From Chara braunii (taxonomy: Eukaryota > Streptophyta > Charophyceae > Charales > Characeae): DNA of 32,830 bases. Below are positions 10,253 to 22,300 of the stretch, piece by piece. Made by a program: the position numbers and the translations under genes. The notes under the pieces are model-generated. The model did not search any database, was not told the DNA's origin, and was given only the letters and a program-made list of their open reading frames with translations. The first letter of the stretch is position 1. Each line of letters starts with the position of its first letter. The stretch spans positions 180,081-212,910 of the forward strand of contig BFEA01000064.1 in the NCBI GenBank assembly GCA_003427395.1, in the 5' to 3' direction.

Positions 10253-13200
10253 CCTGAGTCTAGGCTAGAGAGATGAAGAAAGAGAGACATATCTGTTTGA
10301 GTGGCCGACGGCCGACTTGTCATACAAGGTTTGAATCTTTTAGCAGTTTCCAAAGATTATTATTTTGTGGTCGTGTGTGTTGCATGTGTGAAGCTCCGTG
10401 TGATGGAGCAAGAATTCATGATGTTCCCAAATGAGTGTGGAATCGCGGGCTCATTGCAAGTCAATCCAAGATAACCAACCAGGGGATATCATTCTCTGCC
10501 TTCTCGACTGCAAGGAAGCCTCCTGGTATTTGTCTACGGTCGAAAAACTATGGCGCTATCTATTACACGTACCGCTTCCCTATCATCCTCTAAATTTTCT
10601 CATGTGGATCAACACCCTCCCAACTTTCACAACCTCAAAGGATACGGTTAAGATTGATCAGAAAGCAGACACTATGTGCTGCTTGGTAGTAGAGAGGCAT
10701 TATATAACCATGAAAGGCACGCACAGTGCAAGGGAGGAGTTCTGGGCATCAACATAGCTCCTTGCTCAGACAGAAATCGGATGCAGGTGGAAACAGGCAC
10801 AGGAGGCTATCCAAAACCACCTGGCCGAGGAACTCAGACTCAAACCATCGATTCTCCCTGAGCCTATCCTGTCAAACGAAAGATTTTCACTGGCCCTGGC
10901 CTTTCGGGTCGGGCCTACTGGGTCACAGCGACTCTGGCCACCATATGCATTGGGCTTGCGCTGCACTCTTTTTCATGCGCAAAAAGAGTTTGGCGAAAAC
11001 CGGGTGCACATTCGAAACCAAACCTACATCGCTGATTTTATTTTAATTTTTTCGTCAATAGAAATGAGAATTAGAAATCAACACAGCCAGGCCACTCAAG
11101 ACTGTGTCCGCGGTACCCATCCTAGGTCTAGGAGTTCAAGACTTTCCACAGCCTTCACGTATACCAGCACTACTACTGTAGGCAGCCGAATGACGGTTGG
11201 TTGGTTGGTTTAAAGGGTGCTTCAAGCATGTTTGGCTACTGGATAGCAAGTAGAAACTCTCAAAGGCACCCAACTTCAGTGGCATAAATCGTGCAACTCA
11301 AGTGGATGGCAACTTCAAGGAGGAAGACAGCGACACGAGGACAAACCCTATCCGCACACAGACACTGACCCCCAGCAGCGGAAGGAGCGCAGCACTTGCA
11401 TGCGATGCTGCTCCTGTTTGGGTTGAAGAGGACAAGTGCCTTACGTTGAACTGTGCAGTTTGTCCCACAAATTATTCGATTACGTTCAGGGCGATTCACA
11501 GTCAATGGGTAAAAGTGGGAAGCGAACAATGACTCGGTAGCTTGATGCATTTCTTCACCTGTCAGTGATGGCCACACTAACGTTTCTCAGAATGGCACTC
11601 GTCTCAGGTGAAATCCAGAATATCAGAATGACAATGTCTGCATAGCATCCAGCCTCTCACCTTTAGACAGGAGGCCACACTGCAGTGGAGAACCACCAGT
11701 TACAACCTCGGAAGAAAAAAACAAAACGAAATAGGAATGGTTGTGTGTGTGTGTGTGTGTGTGTGNAAAAAAAAAAAACTTTGCACAAGGCCAGATTGCA
11801 CACAACAAGCCCGCACAGCATGCTGCGCATGACCATACACACAGGTGACACTTGTGGAGTGCTGTGCACAACGTGCAGCCTGGTACGGTGCAGCTGAAGG
11901 GACCTGCACCGATTGTGTGGGTGCAAGTATGGTTGGAAGATAATAACTGAAAATGCAATGCATGGCATGATGGTTTTGATGGCTTTACAATACTCAGAAG
12001 CGACCAAACAGAAAAAGGACAGAATATGGTAAAGAGAAATAGGAGAAGCTAGAAGATAAAGACGAGGAAGAAGAGGAAAAAAATGAGGAACGTGGCGATC
12101 CTTTCCAGGCAATCCAATCATAGAGATGGGGAGGCCAAGTTCGAACATAAGGAGGGATAATCACTTGCTGAAGCCTTGAACGCATGTGAACCCCCACCAG
12201 CTCTACATTCTATTCCAGAATCCCCAAATTATTAAATTGATAAATTATTAAATGAATAAAATAATTAAATAATTAAAATAATTACTAAAAAAAAACAAGC
12301 ATACTGCTCATTTCACAGCCAACAACCCCCAAAGCGTCCAGACAATCCAATCATAGAGATAGGGAGGCCGAGTTCGAACATAAGGAGCGTTAATCACTTG
12401 CTGAAGACTTGAACGCATGTGAAACCCCACCAGCTCTACATCCTATTCCAGAATTCACAAATTACTAAATTAATAAATTAATATAATTCCAAAAACAAAA
12501 ACAAAAACAAGCATACTCCTCATTTCACAGCCAACGACCCCAAAAGAGTGTCCACAGCCATGCGTCACCAGAAGGACTACAACATAAAGCACTCTGGACA
12601 AGCTCAAACCACAAGCTCTGGAAACTACAGCCCAAAGCGATTTCACCTGCACACATTTCCAGAGCCCTGACAGATGAAATACAACAACAGAGAAACGCAG
12701 CCCCCCAGTATGTGGAGTGTGTGTTGCATGGGTGTTCTATGTGTGCATTATGTGTGTACCTTGCATGTGCATGCCGTATGTGTGTACGTTGCATGTGCAT
12801 GCCGTATGTGTGTGCATGGTGAGTTGTTTATATGCTGTCTCTTATACACATCTAGATGTGTATAAGAGACAGGGGGTGCTGTGACCGGCATTGCGGTGGG
12901 GAGCGATTGAAATCCCCCACGGGTGGCCGTCACGGCAGTGACATAGAGAAACCAACGAGGATTCCCTTGGTAGTAGTGAGCGAACCGGGAATAGCCCACA
13001 CTGAAAATCCGTGAATGGTTGATAGTTTCAACTTCTCTTATGTTGGAGTGTTGTTACAGTTTCCCGATAAACAGAAAACACGGAGCAAACCTGATCTTTT
13101 CGGTGTCTTCAAGCTTGCTGTGACGTGCTCTGGATGTATCAACTCCACTGGATTCTCTAGAGTGCCTTCACTATCATTTTCCATAGCCCTGACATCCGCA

Positions 13201-16177
13201 CTGGGCTGATCACTACCAGGCTGCCTCTCTGCTAGTTCCTCGCTGAAGCTGAGTCCATTTGGAACAATTTCTCTCACCGCAGATACACAAGGAGATGATG
13301 GCGGTTCCATAGTGTGCTTTGGACTCCGTTCCTTTTGGACACCACTCTCGACTGCTTCTACAGCCACCTCCGAAGCAGCAGGGCTAGATGATGGCGGTTC
13401 CGTAGTGCACTCTGGCCTCTGTTCCTTTTGAACACCACTCTCAACTGCTTCTACAGCCATCTCCGAAGCAGGAGGGCTGGCATTCTTCACTTGATGTATC
13501 AACTCGACTGCATTCTCTGGAGTGCTTTCACAGTGCTTTTCGATAGGCCTGACATCCGCACTGGGTTGATCACTACCAGGCTGCCTCTCTGCTAATCCCT
13601 CGCTGAAGCTGAGTCCATTCGTGACAATTTCTCTCAACGGAGATCCACAAGGAGATGATGGGGGTTCCATAGTGTGCTCTGGGCTCTGTTCCTTTTGGAC
13701 ACCACTCTCAACTGCTTCTACAGCAACCTCCAAAGCAGGAAGGATGGCATTATTCAATTGATGTATGAACTCGACTGCATTCTCTGGAGTGCCTCCACTG
13801 TCCTTTTCCATAGGACTGACATCAGCACTGGGCTGATCACTTCCAGGCTTCCTCTCTGCTAATTCCTCACTGAAGCTGAGTCCATTTGTGACACATTCTC
13901 TCATCGCAGATGCACAAGGAGATGATGGCAGTTCCGTAGTGTGCTCTGGACTCCGTTCCTTTTGGACACCACTCTCAACTGCTTCTACAGCCACCTCTGA
14001 AACAGGAGGGCTGGCACTCTTCACTTGATGTATCAACTCGACTGCATTCTCTGGAGTGCCTTCACTGTCCTTTTCCGTAGGCCTGACATCCGCACTGGGC
14101 TGATCACTTCCAGGCTTCCTCTCTGCCAATTCCTCACTGAAGTTGAGTCCATTTGTGAAAATTTCTCTCACCGCAGATGCACAAGGAGATGATGGCGGTT
14201 CCATAGTGTGCTCTGGACTCTGTTCCTTTTGGACACCACTCTCAACCGCTTCTACAGCCACCTCTGAAGCAGGAGGGCTAGATGATGGAGGTTTCGTAGT
14301 GTGCTCTGGACTCTGTTCCTTTGGGACACCACTCTCAACCGCTTCTACAGCCACCTCCGAAGCAGGAGGGCTGGCATTCTTCACATGATGTATCCACTCG
14401 ATTGCATTTTCTGGAGTGCCTTCACTGTCCATTTCCGTAGGCCTGACATCCGCACCGTGCTGATCACTTCCAGCCTTCCTCTCTGCTGATTCCTCGCTGA
14501 GGCTGAGTCCATTTGGGACAATTTCTCTCACCTCAGCTGCACAAGGGGATGATGGCAGTTCCGTAGTGTGCTCTGGACTCTGTTCTTTCTGGAGACCACT
14601 CTCGACTCCTTCTACAGAGGCCACCGAAGCCAAAGGACTGGCATTCTTCACTTCATGCATCAGCAGCGCCAGATTCTGTGGAGTGCCTTCACTGTCATTT
14701 TCCATCGGCCCCACATCCACAACCTTGCAGTCAGGACTTTGAGCATCCACCATAACTCCTCCATCCATCTCCTTTGTTCGAGCTGCATAGAGCTCCATGA
14801 TGGCCTCGAGTAACCCCTCAGTATGCCCCCGAGAAGCAGATGACATAACTGGTTCAGGACCTCCAATACACCCAGGCAAGGCCACAACAGGTGCAGACAG
14901 ACAACTTTCACCTTTCAGATATCCAATCTGGCAGTGGATACTCTCACCACATTTCAACTGGCGATGGACATCCACAGCCTGTGCATCGTGACTAGACTCT
15001 GTTCCTTCGATGGCTGCACCTCGCCTCTCATCATCAAAACGTGCCTTTTCCGCAGACCACTCTGGACTGGGTTCTGTGGAAGGCTCCTGTGGACACTCCA
15101 ACGGCATTTCAGAAAAAAAGTCCGATCGCTGAACCACTTCACTCACTTGCCTTAATCCTTCGACTTGCACGTCGCAGTCTTTCACCGACTCAAGCATGGA
15201 AATGACAGCAGTGTCCAATGTTTCACTGAAATCATCAATGGCACTCACAGATTCGCCTGCCGTGCTGCACCCCCCACGCTTATGCAACACGGCAGTTTCT
15301 GCCTCAAGTTCGCTCACTCGGGATCTAGCTCGATCCCGTTCCTCCTCCATCACCACGAGACGTGACTCGAGCTCCGTCACGCGTGATCTAGCTCGATCCC
15401 GTTCCTCCTCCATCACCACGAGACGAGACTCGAGCTCCGTCACGTGTGATCTAGTCTGATTGTGTTCCTCTTGCTCGAGAGTAAGAAGCCTCTCCTGCTT
15501 TGCAACCTTTTCTTCGAGAAGTCGGACCTCCTGAGTGCAGGATGATGCATCTATTTCTTCGTGGATTTCGCTTTCTCCACCAACCCGCAAACCTTGTTCT
15601 TGAGCCAGTGCAACCTCAGTTATGCTATTGGCATCAACAGCCTCAATCAATAGGCTCCTACGGCGCTTCCCCTGAGGGAGGTCCTCCTCGTCAGTGCTCT
15701 GCTTTTCTCCACCCTCTACATTCGCACATTTGACATTGCCATTTGCTGTATGACAACCCTTCTTGACTACCTTTCGAGCTTCCACCTTTTTCTCGAGGGC
15801 TTTCCTCGCTCTGGCACCTCTCTCCTGGTGATAAAAAAACATGCAGAAGAATGGACAAGACCATTTTGTCCAAAAAGATAGTCAAGAAAAACATGAAGCA
15901 ACAAGATAAACGATACACATTCGCAGAGCACCGGCAAAACAAGAAAGCAGAAGGAAGTGGAAGGAAAGGCAGTTGAAAAAAAGGCAACATTTCCATACAA
16001 TGAACAAGGACGTACCAACGGGCCTAGCTCAGTTGGTACACCCATAAACTGTTGAAATGTCAACCTATCTCAAGGCTGTCGCCCTTCCATTTTCGAAATA
16101 GAAAAAGGAGACAGCCCCAGACCCTCACAGCACAGCACAGCACAGCATAGCACAGTGCGTACACACTCAGACAGACA

Positions 16178-16255
<78 letters not shown>

Positions 16256-16256
16256 N

Positions 16257-16337
<81 letters not shown>

Positions 16338-19300
16338 CTGCTTAACAAAACAATTGCAAGCACATCATTAACCGTGTAACCCACCACAATGATAACACGA
16401 CGGCCCAAGATTCAATGCACAAGACAAGACAGATAACGAACCATGGATGATTTTCAAAATTCGACCTGCTTCCTTCACTGAACGTCCAGCACTCGTACAC
16501 CAACTTCTCAAATTGACTCGTTGACATTCACCATTCATTTACTCCAGCCCTGACAGAGAAAAACCACCTTCCCCATTTGCTTACAGTGCCTTACACCCAC
16601 CCTCACAAAGCCAACGAAATGGGGAAAAAGTTTGGGGGAAAAAATAAAAACACGAAACAAAGAAAAGTGGCACTCACCGCTTGCGCTGCAGCCTTCTCAG
16701 TCAGTTTCGGAATCCTGAGACTCGACGTTTCTTTGGTTGGGAACCCCAAGCATGGCATTGGTAACTGCTCCTTCGGCAGAGGCAATTTAAAGATATTCAC
16801 CAGAGGCTCTGGAATGCAACTCCTGCCGTCAAGGGAAGATTGGCGAGCCCAAGGATCAGCAATACAAATAAAATAACAGCATGAACATCCAAGTAAGTGT
16901 TACGATCGTAGTTAACGCCTAAAAGAACGAAGAAACCCCATCCAGATCAATGCCAGCATTCCACTTGTGGCAAGCATACACACGAGAGAACAGATTATTC
17001 ACAAGCAATGCCAGGATGGTGGCCATGCACAGCCAAAGAAAATAATGATTTCGGCAGCTGCGGCATAGCAAAAGAGAGGAGCTGCACCCAGCCCATGTAG
17101 CTGAATAATACGCACAGGTATCTGTTCATATTACTTCATAAAGAGATCACCGAGATTGAATCCTAATCGACTCAGATCAATACAATAAGGTTAGGATCTA
17201 CCACCTTCAACAAATGGACAAAAAAGAAATACAAGCTCCTAAAGAACAAAAAAGCTTCTTCTAAATAATAGCTTGATTGCTTCAGTGTGCTCACCTTACA
17301 CCACAGGCCATTGAAGCGTACTTCATGACTTGGATTGTTTCATCGAAGTCCCGCGGCTCAGGACTAATATTAACAACCTGCAAGGAGAAATATACAAGAG
17401 GACCCAGAATAACAAATAAGTGTCTGCTACTGCCTTGAGAACAAGCTGCATCAGGAAGGGGTGCTCTGCTCATCTGAAGCAAATGTTGCAAAGTCTCCAC
17501 GACTGACAGGATATTTAGGAAAGCAAACCAACAGCAATGTGCGATCATCATACACGCTTTCCAAGCCAGGCTACAGTATAAGGCCTGAAGAAAGGCAAAT
17601 ACATATATATACTGGTGGCACTGTAACAGTGATAAGAGGAGAACCCTGCACGATGCCCAGATTGCCAAACCTTATCAGATATTTTCCCGAGCGAGAGAGT
17701 CAAGCCAAGCATAACATACACTGTTTCAGTATGCCCAGTGATTCTCATATAGGATCTACTCAAGAATCCTGGGTGCTAATTCACCAGTACCGGCCGAACA
17801 TGGTTGGTCAAACAAATAATAATTCCAACTTCCAGCAATTCAAATGGTGCTTCTTGTACTCTAGATTCAGAGATACCCAATTGGTTTACCCCATAAACTA
17901 ACTTAGATGGGAAGAATTCGGCCTTTCGCTTCCTTCCCCCCAAGAGAAACCGTATTCTAGCACCCATAACTGCAGGCTGAACCAGTCCCTTTCCTCAATT
18001 CTCATCTGGGTCTTCTGAAGAGCTTAACCATTGATGATTTGTAAGGGTTTCTAGGTAAAGAGCGCCGGAGATGCTAAACACTACGTAGGACATCCGTAAG
18101 GATATTTGCCAAAAGCATGTAGAGCTGGATTTCGGACCTCCACAAAGCCCAAGCACCAACCCAGCACAGCAAAAGCTGATCATCAGACCGATGATCGAAC
18201 AAGTGAAAAGCTGAAAACCGACAGGCTATCCTCTGGACCACACGTCCTGGACACGTACATTTGACAATTATTTGTCTTGACCACACACGCTGGACACCAT
18301 AAATTTAAAAAATATTTGTCTTGAGGTTGTATATGTTGAGCCTCGCTGCCCCTGTCAATTCTTCCTGCTTCATTTCAGTCATTTCCTGCTTTGCTCTCGC
18401 TGCCCTGTCAATTCTTCCTCTGATCATTGGAATAGAATTCATGCTGATCGACCGTTCTATGTGTACCATTTTATATAGCTTGCAACCACAAGCACAGCCA
18501 TTTGCAGTCTCAGCGACAAGGAAACGAGAGCGCAGAGATGCCCTATTCCATCACTACTACTATCACGTGGTACAAAGATTTCTGCTTGCACTCACCACGA
18601 CAAGGCGGCCTTGACCTTGAAGCTCATTCTTCAGAAACTGTGTCAACTGCCCAAGTGCCACATCCAAGTTGTCATAGAGGAAACATACATTAGACATCCA
18701 AGTGCAGATCATGGCACCACCGTTGATATATGGCTTACTTACATTCATTGATATGATATCTGCTCTGTAGCAATGTAATACAGGTAAACAATAAAGTGAT
18801 GGGTGGAAGTGAACAGTAGAAAAACTATGTGATAACAGGAAGTGAACAGTAGGAAAACTATGTGATAACAGGAAGTGGACAGTAGAAAAACTATGCGATG
18901 CCAGGAAGTGAACAGTAGAGAAACCATGTGATAACAGAGCACGCCTGTCCCATGCATGTTCAGCTGTTAGGCTCTCCAAAAGGGAATCAGGGAGGCAAAT
19001 TCAAATGGCACAGTGGTAACGAAGGACTTATCTGCAAAAGTTAGTACCGATCCTGGACTTGAAGTTTGCAATTCAGGCAACGAGTCCCACGACTCATTTT
19101 CAGCTCCACAAAACAGACAGAAGAGAAGTCATTAGAGAGGGTGGAGGGAGGTAGTGTGGAACAGATGCAGAGAGGGAGTTGGGAGGAGAGAGAGGAGGGA
19201 GAGAGAGGGGTGTGCGGAGGGGAGAGATACAGGGAGAGAACGGAACGGAGAAAGTGAGAGAGGGAGAAAGGGAGAAAGGGACAAGGGGAGGAAGGGAGGA

Positions 19301-22300
19301 AGGAAAACCGAATGAAAAGAGGGGGACTAGGAACAGAAAACAGCACATTGTTTGGTGCAGGATTTTCCACTGCCTTCTTTTGCCACTTTTGTTGTACCGT
19401 GGGGCTGACCTTTCAACTGTTTTCTTCTAACAAACTGCAATCGGGTCCCCCTCGCGAAACGTGCTACACGCATTGCCATCTGACATGAAGACCTGGTCGG
19501 AAAATTTCCACAGGCACGTGCGTGTGCTGTTTTCCCTCACTTTCCAGTCCCGAGAGTTTTATAAAACAGCAGACGCCCAAACCCGCTTATCAACGCAGTA
19601 AGCCCCCACTGATTGTCAGTAATGAAAGAAGTTCAAAGAACGCTCGACCCCACATCTCTGACGAATGTGTAACTACACGTTGCTACAAGAATGGCAGCCA
19701 TTCACCATTTGCCCGTGCTCAGCAAATCAGACTGGAATTTGCAGCAAGCCAGACAAGATGGGAAGTAGTAGTTCACGTCCCTCTCCAACAAACCACTCCA
19801 CCAGCAACATAGGGAGGCCTTTCATATTGTTGATGAAAGGGTGCCCTGTTGCAAAGTGCTGCATTGCCTCTACATCAGTTCCCCAATCCCGCCCATTTGC
19901 TGTAAATTTCAAACAAATATTCAGTAAGTCCTGTCAAAGGCAGTATGATGGGCATTGCCGACCCTTTGGATACCATCTAAGAGGTGAGGAATTCCAGAGG
20001 CAATTACAGGACACTTTGTCTTAGCATTACCTTACTTCGCCTAAAGTTGACACGCTGATTCTTCGAAAGCTCCTGCAAAGAAATTACAGAGGAAACAGAG
20101 GCATAAAAGAATGTCACGCCCAAAGGGAGGCAGAAATAAAAACGAGTCGAACGACTGGTCATCCAATACTCCAAGCATGAGTTTTTATGTATGCAGTACT
20201 ATGCACTACAAGCATACTTACAAGCACATCACACGATCGCACACACTCGGTGCTACCAAAGACGTTTGGGAGTGCAGGCCTGGATAGTACGTCCCCCAGG
20301 CACTTGAGCACAGCCAGGAAGGACTTCAAAATTTTTGAAAGTGATGCGTACAAGTAGGCAGTGGGGTAACATTTATGATTTTTCTAGTGAGTTTCTCCTG
20401 GTGCCTATGGTACCGCTGCCACTTTGGACCGCAGTCAGTTTCCCTTGCAGCCTTCCATCGCACCATCTTCAGCCCTCCTTCTCAGTGTTGATCCCTCCAT
20501 TGCCAAAGCCAGGTGGGTTCCTTCACCAGCCCCTTACTCGCTCCCACCCTCCATCCAACGCGTCACATCTTCCTCCTCCTCTTCTACCCTTCCTTCACCA
20601 GCCCCTTACTCCCTCCCACCCTCCATCCAATGCGTCGCCTCTTCCTCCTCTTCTTCTCCCTTTCCTTTCCTTTAAAGCTTTGAGTAACGGCTTCACCTTC
20701 ACCTCTCCTTGTCCCCACGTCTCATCCTCCTCCACCTCTCGTCATCTTCTCCTCCTCGTCCTCCCTTCACTCCTTTTTTCAGTTCAATTTTCCTTAGTAA
20801 AGGTGCATGCAGCGTTGGCACTGACACTGAAGGTCCTCCTCCTCCCCTCTCCTAGTAGTATCCTCCAGTGCTCCATCTCCTTCCCTCATCATCACCACCT
20901 TGCTTTGTCACCTCCTCCTTTTCCCATCACCTCCTCCTCATCCTCTTCCACATCTTGTCCTCCCATCATCTCCTCCTCCCCCTCTCATTGTCTCCTCCTC
21001 GTGGCCATTTTTCCTCCTCGTCATCCTCTCCTCCTCCTCTCCTCCCAGAAACCTCCTGGCCACCTCCTCTCCTCCTCGTCTTCTCCTCCAATCCTTTTCA
21101 CATTCTCTGACAAACTGTTTCTTTTCTTTTCCCACATGAAGGAGCTCACATGGTTGGCACTGACACTGAAGCTCCTTCACCTCATCTCCTCCCTGTCTCC
21201 TCTGCCCGTCCCCTCCACTCCTCGTCACCTCTGCCCTTCGTCCTCATTGTCTCCTAGCCCTCCCCTGTCCTCCTTGTCACCACCCCCTTGCCTGCTTGTC
21301 TCCTCTCGACATCTCCTCAGCTCCTGCTCCTCTACCTCTCGTTGTGTCCTCCCCCGTGTCTCCTCCTCCTCTCCTCCTCGTCTAGTCCTCCTGGTCTACT
21401 CAGCTCCTCCTCCTCGCCACCTCCTTGCCACCTCCTCCTCTCCTACTCATCTCCTCCAAAAAAATATTGTTCTTTATTTTCTTAGGTAAAGGCATGCACA
21501 TGTTTGGCACTGACACTGAAGCATGTCTTCCTCCCCTCATCTCCTCATCTCCTACAAAGATCTTGTTTTGTTTTTTTCCGTGGGTAAAGGTGCACACATG
21601 TTTTGGCGCTGACGCTGAAGCTCCTCCTCTCCCTTTTTTCGGGCTCCTCATCTCCTCCTTTTTTTCCTTAGGCAAAGGTGGCAAATCACTCTCTTTTCCC
21701 CTGAAGTAAGTTCGGCGAATCACTCTCTTTTCCCCTGAAGTAAGTTCGGCGAATCACTCTTTTTTCCCCATGTGGTGGGTTGACAGGTAGGAGGTGGGGA
21801 GGAGGAAGAAGAGGAGGAGCAGGAGGAGGAAGGGGGAAGCGGGAAGAGGGTTCATCGCGCCAACTCATTCCGATCCATTGATCGGTTGATTGATTGATTG
21901 ATTGACTGATTGATTGATTGATTCATTGAGTGATTGAGTGATTGAGTGATTGAGTGATTGATTGAGGCAGTGGCAGCAAATTGGAAGAAGGGTGGGAAGG
22001 AGTCAGGGGCTGATGAAAGAACCCACCTGGCTTGAGCGATGGAGGGCTATGGAGGGCAGACAACGGCACGATGGAGGGTTGCAGGATGCATAACAGGCAT
22101 CACCCACCCTCCTTGGCTCCTGGACGCTTAAAAAAAAAAAAAAAAAAAAAAAACTTTGCACAAGGCCAGATTGCACACAACAAGCCCGCACAGCATGCTG
22201 CGCATGACCATACACACAGGTGACACTTGTGGAGTGCTGTGCACAACGTGCAGCCTGGTACGGTGCAGCTGAAGGGACCTGCACCGATTGTGTGGGTGCA

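Noticed and set aside
9877-12872. A Tn5/IS50-type transposon suggested by mosaic-end sequences
   Set aside because: The two mosaic ends are directly head to head with nothing between them, at both sites. That is the library junction structure, not an insertion.
13038-13090. Reading the large kinesin exon through to TAA at 13038 as the natural C-terminus
   Set aside because: Possible, but the donor at 13090 joins in phase to a basic exon at 7902 followed by three more phase-consistent exons. The 13040-12873 side is close to an adapter. Kept as the alternative.
13674-15733. Plus-strand reading frames opposite the large kinesin exon
   Set aside because: They mirror the tandem repeats of the minus-strand exon and show no independent splice or domain evidence.
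19727-19912. Minus-strand frame NGRDWGTDVEAMQHFATGHP… with a good acceptor
   Set aside because: It lies between two motor exons that join directly (RRSK to LTQF) and ends in a stop, so it cannot be a constitutive exon of the kinesin. No family recognised.
20222-20323. Minus-strand stretch SFLAVLKCLGDVL… ending at a GTAAGT, which at first looked like the kinesin SLM-x-L-x-x-C-L-x-x-L helix
   Set aside because: The exon at 24001-23936 already supplies that helix (SLMSLRQCLE) with better splice sites and joins in phase to 20072-20031. Including this piece would duplicate the helix.
20335-21489. 384-codon plus-strand open frame
   Set aside because: It is low-complexity Ser/Pro/Leu translation of CTC/TCC repeats, with no domain, and is open in several frames for the same reason.
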